Origin: Fimbriimonadales bacterium
Lineage (GTDB): Bacteria > Armatimonadota > Fimbriimonadia > Fimbriimonadales > Fimbriimonadaceae
Length of the DNA: 5,561 nucleotides
Reading direction: 5' to 3'
Assembly: GCA_026392145.1 (NCBI GenBank)
Contig: JAPLCS010000411.1
Location: 2,758-8,318, forward strand
In this document: one piece after another, positions 1 to 5,561 of the stretch
Position numbering within the stretch: the first letter of the stretch is position 1
Layout of the letters: every line of letters begins with the position of its first letter
Made by a program: the position numbers and the translations under genes
Notes under the pieces: generated by a model
Told to the model about the DNA's origin: nothing
What the model saw: the letters and a program-made list of their open reading frames with translations, nothing else
Database searches by the model: none

Positions 1-239
1 GCGAATGTAATACAGATTGCATTTTTTGGCAGTTTTGACTTTGTTTCTAAAGCAGAAACTAACTGATCCAGGGATATGAATACAGCTTTTTTGTTCTTAA
101 GCCACTGAATTTGGTCTTCGAATTCTTGCCTTGTGCAATCAAACCAAACGCTCTTTGCGTCACGAGTTTCAATAATGTCGTGGTAAGTGAGTACAGGGGT
201 TTTGTATTCACTTACCACAAGTAGATTAAGGGCGAGCAT
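1..239 (-). CDS. Polysaccharide deacetylase (NodB-type), N-terminal part only
   Basis: This frame is too short for a standard ORF listing and runs off the left edge after 79 codons plus two bases. The visible protein starts MLALNLLVV and then has PVLTYHDII (residues 15-23), a QEFEDQIQWLK segment (38-48), a FISLDQLVSAL stretch (54-64), and LPKNAICITF (70-79). That order is the usual beginning of carbohydrate esterase 4 / NodB proteins, just before their TFDDG metal-binding motif. Family members remove N- or O-acetyl groups from peptidoglycan, chitin-like or exopolysaccharide chains, usually outside the cytoplasm. The ATG at 239-237 lies inside the end of the upstream peptidase gene (14-base overlap), and an in-frame stop lies seven codons before it, so this start is well supported. 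No clear signal peptide or Shine-Dalgarno sequence is seen. Oddly, the last two bases (GC) force Ala where the first Asp of TFDDG is expected. The catalytic domain lies outside the window. Confidence 0.8.
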   Translation of the reverse strand, partial: MLALNLLVVSEYKTPVLTYHDIIETRDAKSVWFDCTRQEFEDQIQWLKNKKAVFISLDQLVSALETKSKLPKNAICITF

Positions 240-1791
240 TTGCAGGCTTAAGCTTTAAGTTGTTCGAAATGAGAAGTCGGCGTACCGGATGAGTGGTTCC
301 TTGAGGGAAGGATTCACCTAGAAAACCCCACGAAGTTAATCCATCTTCACACTGTGGTTCAAACAGGTCAAAAATCAACCTGTGGAGTGGTTGCTTCATA
401 GAAATATACAATCCATCAATTTGCTCGGTGGAAGCTCGCCAGTCGCCCTTGAGTGTAATCAACTTGTGACCTTGAAAGGGTGAAACGGCTTGTGTGAACT
501 CATCTACATGAAAGGATTGCAATCCTATTGGTGTTTGTTTTTCAATAAGCTCTTGCACTTGAATACCGTGAAGAGCAAGAAGTTGAGTTATCTTTTCACA
601 TTTAGGAACAATGTAAGCCACTGGTGCAACCTCCGTCGTTGCTGCCTCAAACTTGTCATAAACTGGCATTTTGAGTGCTTCGATGTCACGAATGGGACCT
701 GATCTCCTTTCACCCTTTGCCACATTCTTTTCCATAAGCACATCTTCGGTACCTCGGTTCTTGAGTTTGTAAGTAGTGGCTCTTGGTGCTGCCTCATAAT
801 TTGTTGCAGCCATTGAAGTAAGGGTCATGATTTTCGATTTGTCATTTATGAGTTTTGTCAGACAGGATTCAACAAATCGTTCGGTATCTCTGACTCGGTT
901 TTCAAATGGCTCATAGACCATTGCTTCACTTAAAATTGTCACTGCATTTCGTAGCCCACCATAGTTGGTTACGTATCTTGGTTCTGCTGCAAAGGTTTCA
1001 AATCTCCACTGATCTTTCTCGATGACTCCGTTTCCGTAGTCAAACACTTCTAGCTGAAATTTTGATCGTAAATCCTTTCTGACGGTATGAAACAGTTCGT
1101 CAAAAGAATAGTCGTAAAGGGGTTTGTAGGTGTTGGGGTGGTTTGGTCCGCCGTAGGTCAAAGGATAACCGTGTCTAGTTCCATCTGTAGTGTGAAGATC
1201 AAAGACAACGTGGGGATTCCAACTGTAGACATGCTTGAGGGCAGCTTGCATTTCCGGTGACTCTGCCTTTACGCAATCACGGTTAAGATCGTAATTCTGT
1301 CCATTAGGTCGTAGACCCACTGACTCAGGTCCGTTTTGACCGGGTCGATTTCTTGCTTGTGGCCCAAACTTTTCATTTCCATCGCTGTTGTAAATAGGTT
1401 GGACTAGGAAGATGACTTTCTTGAGTAACTCATGGTTTTTGACAAACCGTCGCAACATGTGCAATGTCGCCTCCTTACCTTCGACTTCTCCGGCATGGAT
1501 GTTTGCTTGTAAGTAGATGAGCAATTTGCCTGACTTTCTAGCTTGTTCAGCGTTTGTCACCATTGGCTCCGCTACGGTCATTAGTGGAATACGGCGTCCT
1601 TCAAAGCTCTTGCCAATGTAATTGAGCTTAGCGGTGCTGTTTTGCGACTCAATAGTTTCTAGAAATTGAACTACATCTGCGTAGGTTGAAGTTTCTCTAT
1701 AGAATGTGCGCTCAGCTCTTGATTTGGGTTCAACTGTTGAGAGTGCGAGTGCTGCAATGTAGGACGAAAACATCTTACAATCATAGCTCAA
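226..1791 (-). CDS. M14-family zinc carboxypeptidase
   Basis: A metallopeptidase predicted to remove C-terminal residues from peptides or cell-wall stem peptides. The core shows the M14 set in order: NIHAGEVEGKEA with zinc ligands H99 and E102; IYNSDGNEKFGPQ (133-145); YDLNRD with substrate-binding N170 and R171 (167-172); FDLHTTDG with third ligand H200 (197-204); and ILSEAMVYEP, where E289 is the likely catalytic Glu. All key residues are present, so it should be active. A C-terminal region of about 180 residues follows, with AYIVP (392-396), LLALHGIQV (404-412) and QPLHRLIFDLFEP (467-479), typical of the large bacterial relatives. Position 1791 is a TTG; an ATG seven codons in (1773) gives 515 aa. 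The TTG form puts Lys6 before the hydrophobic MFSSYIAALAL stretch, making a better, though weak, secretion signal. It is divergent from imuB and overlaps the deacetylase downstream. The family is sure; the substrate is unknown. Confidence 0.9.
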   Translation of the reverse strand: MSYDCKMFSSYIAALALSTVEPKSRAERTFYRETSTYADVVQFLETIESQNSTAKLNYIGKSFEGRRIPLMTVAEPMVTNAEQARKSGKLLIYLQANIHAGEVEGKEATLHMLRRFVKNHELLKKVIFLVQPIYNSDGNEKFGPQARNRPGQNGPESVGLRPNGQNYDLNRDCVKAESPEMQAALKHVYSWNPHVVFDLHTTDGTRHGYPLTYGGPNHPNTYKPLYDYSFDELFHTVRKDLRSKFQLEVFDYGNGVIEKDQWRFETFAAEPRYVTNYGGLRNAVTILSEAMVYEPFENRVRDTERFVESCLTKLINDKSKIMTLTSMAATNYEAAPRATTYKLKNRGTEDVLMEKNVAKGERRSGPIRDIEALKMPVYDKFEAATTEVAPVAYIVPKCEKITQLLALHGIQVQELIEKQTPIGLQSFHVDEFTQAVSPFQGHKLITLKGDWRASTEQIDGLYISMKQPLHRLIFDLFEPQCEDGLTSWGFLGESFPQGTTHPVRRLLISNNLKLKPANARP

Positions 1792-1796
1792 AACAC

Positions 1797-1825
1797 TTGA
1801 AATCCCAATAGGTTGTTATTATAAT
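1797..1825 (+). promoter_or_regulatory. Sigma70-type promoter of imuB-dnaE2
   Basis: TTGAAA (1797-1802) and a perfect TATAAT (1820-1825) are separated by exactly 17 bp, the preferred spacing for housekeeping sigma factors. Transcription would start near 1831-1833, leaving only about 4-6 bases before the imuB ATG at 1837. No Shine-Dalgarno sequence precedes that ATG, consistent with a leaderless or nearly leaderless mRNA. The promoter lies wholly in the gap between the divergent genes, apart from the peptidase start codon just beside it. The boxes are read directly; the start site is inferred. Confidence 0.75.
1818..1823 (-). promoter_or_regulatory. Possible minus-strand -10 box for the peptidase gene
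   Basis: The 10-bp palindrome TATTATAATA (1817-1826) gives a second perfect TATAAT on the minus strand, overlapping the imuB -10 box. Transcription would start near 1811, about 20 bases before the TTG or 38 before the ATG start of the peptidase. No good -35 box is found at 16-18 bp spacing (about 1840-1847), so the site is weak and could be a by-product of AT-rich sequence. Confidence 0.35.
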
Positions 1826-1848
1826 AGTAGACAAATATGCACTATTAT
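1821..1848. repeat. 8-bp perfect inverted repeat, candidate operator
   Basis: ATAATAGT (1821-1828) and ACTATTAT (1841-1848) are exact reverse complements separated by 12 bases, so the arm centres are 20 bp (two helical turns) apart. The element covers most of the imuB -10 box, the predicted start site and the first four codons, a position where a bound dimeric repressor would block initiation. An RNA hairpin is unlikely because the left arm lies upstream of the predicted transcript start. It matches none of the LexA boxes I know (CTGT-N8-ACAG, GAAC-N4-GTTC, GTTC-N7-GTTC). The binding protein is unknown; a lineage-specific SOS repressor is one possibility. The arms are AT-rich, so chance is not excluded. 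Confidence 0.45.
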
Positions 1849-2970
1849 GTTTGGGTTGGCTTAAGTCACTTTTATACGAGTGAGCTCACTCAACCAACTG
1901 TTATTACTAGCAATGGGTTGGTTGTTGAGTCCACACCATGTCTGACTCGAAAAGGCATCATCGCGGGATTGAGTGTTAAGATTGCAAGGGCACTTACCGA
2001 GTGTCGAGAGTTTATTGAGCTTGAAACTAGGCTGTATCAGTTACAAGCAGATGAGTGGATGAACTATCTCACTTCATATTCTGATGAAATTGAGATAGAT
2101 GGTCAATCGGCCGCTTGGATCAACCTCAGCAAGCACCCCGACCCTGAGTCAACTCTTAAACTCCTGCTGATGACTCTTGGAGCAAACTTATCTTCCTCTT
2201 TCAAATTTGGAGTAGGTTGTTCTAAATGGCTGGCAAAGGCTTCCGCGAACTATGCCTATGACGCGAGAAGTGTGCAGTCACCTGCTCAGTATTTGAGTGA
2301 TAAATCCATAAAATGTCTGTCAGTGCTACCCGATGATGTTCTTGACAAACTGCAGCTGCTTGGCTATCACACCTGCGGTCTGCTACAAACTTTGCCTTAC
2401 AAAGTGTTGGTCAATCAGTTCGGAACGCTTGCACAACTTATTCAGCAATCATCGCACGGGTTGCATATAGATGTAATTGAACCAATCTTTCCACGTTCTG
2501 CCATTAGTGTCAGTCATGAGTTTGAACTACCTTTGGATGGGCTTGATTCCATTCAAGAGTTGTTGACTGAGCTTGCTCTTGCACTCGCGGTTAAATTGTC
2601 AGAACAAGCAATGTATGGCAATCAGATTGTGATACATCTGCAATCTGAGAGTCAAAAGCGACTTACGATTCAGAGGGTGTTCAATAGGACACTATTTTCA
2701 ACTCAAGGCATTCTTTGGGCAATCAGAATGCTCATTGATGGGCAGATGTTTCAAGAGACTAAGTCAATTCAAATCTTGATGCCAAATTTGTCTCATCGAT
2801 TTGAGTTACAGCAATCTTTTAACTCAGCACGTCGGATGGATATTGACAATGCACTACACCAAATTCATGCGACGTATGGTGCTTCATCGGTAGTGCTTGC
2901 GAAGGAGTTGCAACCCGAATGGCGTCGAATATTCCTGAAAAAGTGGGTGCATACACTTGGCATCTCGTAG
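1837..2970 (+). CDS. imuB: ImuB-like Y-family pseudo-polymerase (mutasome adaptor)
   Basis: ImuB proteins are inactive relatives of DNA polymerase IV that link the error-prone polymerase DnaE2 to the sliding clamp during translesion synthesis. The 377 residues follow the DinB layout: an N-terminal strand WVGLSHFYTS (6-15), the degenerate active-site strand EIDGQSAAWINLS (86-98), a thumb-type motif FGVGCSKWLAKASA (124-137), a helix-hairpin-helix region (about 160-210), a little-finger-like domain (about 225-320) and a tail RMDIDNALHQIHATYGASSVV (333-353). Both catalytic Asp of the first strand are replaced (Gly9, Ser10 region), and the SIDE motif is replaced by GQSAA, so no polymerase activity is expected. 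A possible worn clamp-binding motif, LQQSF, lies at 324-328. At 377 aa it is shorter than many ImuB proteins (around 500 aa) and has no C-terminal tail. The next gene, a DnaE2-like polymerase, strongly supports the call. A divergent DinB is the alternative. Confidence 0.8.
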   Translation: MHYYVWVGLSHFYTSELTQPTVITSNGLVVESTPCLTRKGIIAGLSVKIARALTECREFIELETRLYQLQADEWMNYLTSYSDEIEIDGQSAAWINLSKHPDPESTLKLLLMTLGANLSSSFKFGVGCSKWLAKASANYAYDARSVQSPAQYLSDKSIKCLSVLPDDVLDKLQLLGYHTCGLLQTLPYKVLVNQFGTLAQLIQQSSHGLHIDVIEPIFPRSAISVSHEFELPLDGLDSIQELLTELALALAVKLSEQAMYGNQIVIHLQSESQKRLTIQRVFNRTLFSTQGILWAIRMLIDGQMFQETKSIQILMPNLSHRFELQQSFNSARRMDIDNALHQIHATYGASSVVLAKELQPEWRRIFLKKWVHTLGIS

Positions 2971-5561
2971 CAACAGTAACGGTAGTGCTTCCTCACCGCG
3001 ACAGGTGATAGGTGTATTTCGGCAAACTGGACGCTGGTGGATGCATGAACCTGAAAGCGAATATCAAATCTATATAGACTCCAAAGGTGTTCGGCGTGAA
3101 GTAGTCGCACCTATCAATGAAAACTGCTCTTATCAGGATCAGTTTGCTAGCGACACACCGAGAGTACTGAAAGTACGGGACGAAAAAGTTGCTCGGGCAT
3201 GCGGACTTGTGGCTGAAGCAAATCTCGCTGCAATATTCAACAATAAACTATCAGTGCCTTTAACTCTTGGTTGCTTACACGTACTGAGTGGTTACTCATT
3301 TGGTCAATCGACCATGCTTGCTGAGGAAATACCTTTAATGGCGGCTGACAGAGGGTATTCATCCGTACTACTTGCGGACCATTTTTCGCTTACAGGTGCC
3401 TATGAATTCTCCAAAGTTTGCTGGGAGGTTGGTATCAAGCCACTCATTGGGGCTACTGTTGAAACGGTTGAGGGAGGACCATTAGTACTTGTAGCACGAA
3501 GCAGGCTTGGTTACCAAAGTTTGTCAAATTTACTCACTGACTGTCATTTGTGTGAGCCTAGACTGTTTCCGCTTGCTAGGGATGAGTATCTTCAGCAGCA
3601 TACTCAGGACTTGGTTTGCTTGACAGGGGGCTCATCTTCTCATCTCAACTACTTACTCGGCACTCGAAACTATAAAGTCGCTGAAGATTGGCTTAAGATA
3701 CTGACTTACCGTTATTCCCATGTCTTTGTTCAGATTGAACGATCTTATTTGCCAGGTGAATCGAGAATCAATCGTGATTTAACTGAGCTAGCGAATTCTT
3801 TGAATTTGCCTTGTGTTGCAGGTGGCCCTAAGACTCATCCGAATCCCTCACATTTCCCTGTTCTGGATGTTGTTACCTGTGCTTCTTTTCTGTCTACAAT
3901 TGAATCAGCTGAAGAACGTAAGCCTATGCGGGATACTTCTCAGCCTCGAGGAAGATCTGTTCCGAGACGCCAACTTAATTCAGAACGTTACATTCGTGAT
4001 GTCAGTGGATTTAGTGAACTGTATGCAGATTGTCCTGATCTGCTAGTGAACACTTCGGTGTTATCTGATCTTTGTGATGACATCGTGCTTCCATCACGCA
4101 CGAATCTACCCGCACAACATCAGAATGAGTCTTCACACTTTCGAGAAGTTGTACTGTCAAGACTCTCCAAAGATGCGCCCGCTGGATTAATTAGACGTAC
4201 TAAGCATGAAGTGAACAGAATCATAAAGCTCGGCTTTGCTGGTCACTTTCTTGTTGCTGCGGATATGTGCGACTGGGCTCGGTCCAAGAGTATTCACTTT
4301 AGTGCGAGAGGGTCAGTAGTCGATTCAGTAGTTGCCTACCATCTCGGATTTTCACGTATCAATGCCTGGGAACACAAACTGCATTTCGATCGCTTTTTGC
4401 CAGCGGATGGAACCAAGCGGCCGGATATTGATATTGATTTTGAAGCCTTTCGACGTGATGAGGTGCGTAACTACCTTTCCAACAAGTACGGCAACAAGCA
4501 TGTGGCAACCGTTGCCGCCGTAGGTGCCTATACGACCCGTGGCATCATTCGTGAAGTGGGCAAAGTAATGGAATTGCCAGATGAAACCATTTCCTATCTT
4601 GCTAAAAAGCTACATCGGGGAGTCTCTGCTGATCAACTTGAAAAGTCACTTGAAACTCGTCCTGAGCTCAGGGACAGTGGAATTGAAAAAGAACGCTTTC
4701 GATGGGTTATTAGGCTTGCCAAGCAAATTACAGATATTCCACGGAATATGCGTTCTCATTCCTCCGGGGTGGTGATCTCTAGTGAACCTCTCTCAAACAC
4801 CGTTCCTTTGCAATATTCGGGTGTGGAGGGTATGCAAATTATTCAGTGGGACAAGCGGAGTGCAAAGCATTGTTTTGATAAATTTGATTTGCTGTGTTTG
4901 CGAGGTCAGGATGTTTTGTCGGATACCGAGGAACAGATTCGCAGAGTTGAACTCGGATTCACTATGTCCACCGTACCGATTGATGATGAGTCGAGCTACT
5001 TTGCTATGCGTCAAGGGCACTTGATTGGTATTCCTCAATCAGCTTCTCCGGCGATGAGACAAGCACATGTTAGGATGAAGACAAGAAGCCTGGCTGATGC
5101 GAGTATTGTGCAGGCTGGTATTCGTCCAGGAGTGGGTGGAGCTGTAAAGTTAAATGAAATGATTGCTCGCAGACAGGGCAAGCCGTATCGATTTGATCAC
5201 CCATTATTGGAACGAATTCTCGGAAACACCTACGGAATCATAGTATTTCAAGAACAGGTGGACCAGTTGCTCCAAGAGTTTGGAGGTTATTCATCGGGTG
5301 AAGCTGAAGATACGCGAGAATCAATTTACAAAAAACGTCGTGAAGATTTCGCGCAAGGTATTCGGCAAGAAGTTCTCAAGCGCATTGTTAATCGAGGATT
5401 CGCGCAGGTGATTGCCGAGCAAGTGTATGACTTAGTCTCAGGCTTCAATGGATACGGATTTGCTCAGGGACATGCACTTGCTTTTGCAGAGATATCGCTA
5501 CGTTGCATTTATTTGCAACAGAACTACCCAAGTCAGTATTTCAGTGCACTGCTGAATTCGC
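2957..5561 (+). CDS. dnaE2: Error-prone DNA polymerase DnaE2 (ImuC)-like, C-terminus beyond window
   Basis: A C-family polymerase alpha subunit, likely the catalytic part of a translesion mutasome with the ImuB-like protein upstream. The frame is open from 2939 to the right edge: 868 codons from the TTG at 2957. Seen in order: a WW module (about 17-50); a PHP domain (about 104-295) with LHVLSGYSF, ADH (140-142) and GIKPLIGA (159-166); SARGS (449-453); RPDIDIDF with catalytic D492 and D494; RNMRSHSSGVVIS (596-608); KFDLLCLRG with third catalytic D644; IRPG (722-725); YGIIVFQEQ (759-767); and YGFAQGHALAFA (833-844). All three catalytic Asp are present, so it should polymerise. The tandem HhH and OB-fold parts are off-window. 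The start is uncertain: TTG 2957 (14-base overlap with imuB), GTG 3005 or ATG 3041. The ATG would cut the Trp-Trp motif, and none has a good Shine-Dalgarno. A replicative DnaE1 is less likely given imuB and the altered PHP metal motifs. Confidence 0.85.
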   Translation, partial: MASRSNSNGSASSPRQVIGVFRQTGRWWMHEPESEYQIYIDSKGVRREVVAPINENCSYQDQFASDTPRVLKVRDEKVARACGLVAEANLAAIFNNKLSVPLTLGCLHVLSGYSFGQSTMLAEEIPLMAADRGYSSVLLADHFSLTGAYEFSKVCWEVGIKPLIGATVETVEGGPLVLVARSRLGYQSLSNLLTDCHLCEPRLFPLARDEYLQQHTQDLVCLTGGSSSHLNYLLGTRNYKVAEDWLKILTYRYSHVFVQIERSYLPGESRINRDLTELANSLNLPCVAGGPKTHPNPSHFPVLDVVTCASFLSTIESAEERKPMRDTSQPRGRSVPRRQLNSERYIRDVSGFSELYADCPDLLVNTSVLSDLCDDIVLPSRTNLPAQHQNESSHFREVVLSRLSKDAPAGLIRRTKHEVNRIIKLGFAGHFLVAADMCDWARSKSIHFSARGSVVDSVVAYHLGFSRINAWEHKLHFDRFLPADGTKRPDIDIDFEAFRRDEVRNYLSNKYGNKHVATVAAVGAYTTRGIIREVGKVMELPDETISYLAKKLHRGVSADQLEKSLETRPELRDSGIEKERFRWVIRLAKQITDIPRNMRSHSSGVVISSEPLSNTVPLQYSGVEGMQIIQWDKRSAKHCFDKFDLLCLRGQDVLSDTEEQIRRVELGFTMSTVPIDDESSYFAMRQGHLIGIPQSASPAMRQAHVRMKTRSLADASIVQAGIRPGVGGAVKLNEMIARRQGKPYRFDHPLLERILGNTYGIIVFQEQVDQLLQEFGGYSSGEAEDTRESIYKKRREDFAQGIRQEVLKRIVNRGFAQVIAEQVYDLVSGFNGYGFAQGHALAFAEISLRCIYLQQNYPSQYFSALLNS
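3005..3106 (+). other. N-terminal Trp-Trp module of DnaE2 (ImuB-tail / DUF6504-like)
   Basis: Residues 17-50 of the polymerase (counted from TTG 2957) contain VFRQTGRWWMHEP followed by EYQIYIDSKGVRREVV, a beta-rich segment with a double Trp after Gly-Arg. I associate the pattern 'W/F-R-x-x-G-x-W-W ... acidic/Arg ... two strands' with the C-terminal end of long ImuB proteins and with small stand-alone DUF6504 proteins coded beside them. A Ser/Asn-rich linker (residues 3-14) precedes it, and about 50 unrecognised residues separate it from the PHP domain. The similarity is from memory and should be treated as a hypothesis. Confidence 0.5.

Noticed and set aside
84..95. T-run after GC bases as a possible terminator
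   Set aside because: It is within the deacetylase coding frame (Lys-Asn-Lys-Lys codons on the minus strand), with no stem of useful length before it.
490..797. Short plus- and minus-strand open frames inside the peptidase gene
   Set aside because: They lie over a coding frame with clear family-wide conservation and show no domain of their own.
1821..1848. RNA hairpin (attenuator or riboswitch) formed by the inverted repeat
   Set aside because: The left arm lies in the -10 box and is upstream of the predicted transcript start, so it would not be in the mRNA.
2938..2942. AAAAA run as a programmed -1 frameshift site near the end of imuB
   Set aside because: A -1 shift leads to the third frame, not to the polymerase frame, which is +1 from imuB.
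2865..3110. 81-codon minus-strand open frame across the imuB-dnaE2 junction
   Set aside because: It is antisense to two recognised genes, with a composition unlike a folded protein (Cys, His and Tyr-rich); no start signal was seen.
3813..5038. Several short open frames (63-81 codons) on both strands within the dnaE2 region
   Set aside because: They overlap a continuous polymerase frame with ordered DnaE motifs, and their translations show no recognisable domain; they are shadows.
1..5561. CRISPR array, tRNA, rRNA, insertion sequence or phage signature
   Set aside because: No spaced direct repeats, tRNA-like cloverleaf, transposase motif or terminal repeats were seen; genes fill nearly the whole window.

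Overview
The window is bacterial: compact genes, overlapping gene ends, a sigma70-type promoter, and a base composition that looks moderately AT-rich by eye. It holds four protein genes in two divergent blocks that meet at about 1792-1836. The wording of the polymerase and peptidase motifs reminds me of Armatimonadota (Fimbriimonadia) and Acidobacteria-like lineages. That placement is a recollection of family style, not a search result.

Left block (minus strand, 1-1791). An M14-family zinc carboxypeptidase of 521 codons has all its expected metal and catalytic motifs. Its 3' end overlaps by 14 bases the start of a second gene, a NodB-type polysaccharide deacetylase, which runs off the left edge with only its first 79 codons visible. 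The two are probably co-transcribed.

Right block (plus strand, 1837-5561). An ImuB-like Y-family pseudo-polymerase of 377 aa is followed, with overlapping reading, by a long DnaE2 (ImuC)-like C-family polymerase. The polymerase frame stays open to the right edge (868 codons from the earliest credible start). ImuB plus DnaE2 is the core of the bacterial mutasome for error-prone translesion synthesis: DnaE2 supplies catalysis and ImuB is a non-catalytic adaptor. No imuA gene lies directly upstream, because the divergent peptidase occupies that side.

Junction. The short intergenic region holds a near-consensus promoter (TTGAAA, 17 bp, TATAAT). Its predicted transcription start is only a few bases before the imuB ATG, so the message would be almost leaderless. 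A perfect 8-bp inverted repeat with 20-bp centre spacing runs from the -10 box into the start of imuB and looks like an operator. The -10 box lies in a 10-bp palindrome, so it reads as TATAAT on both strands.

Most notable: DnaE2 carries about 100 residues before its PHP domain, including a Gly-Arg-Trp-Trp module of the sort I associate with the C-terminus of longer ImuB proteins or with small DUF6504-type proteins. The local ImuB is short and lacks that tail. This suggests a rearranged mutasome in which an adaptor module has moved from ImuB to the polymerase.
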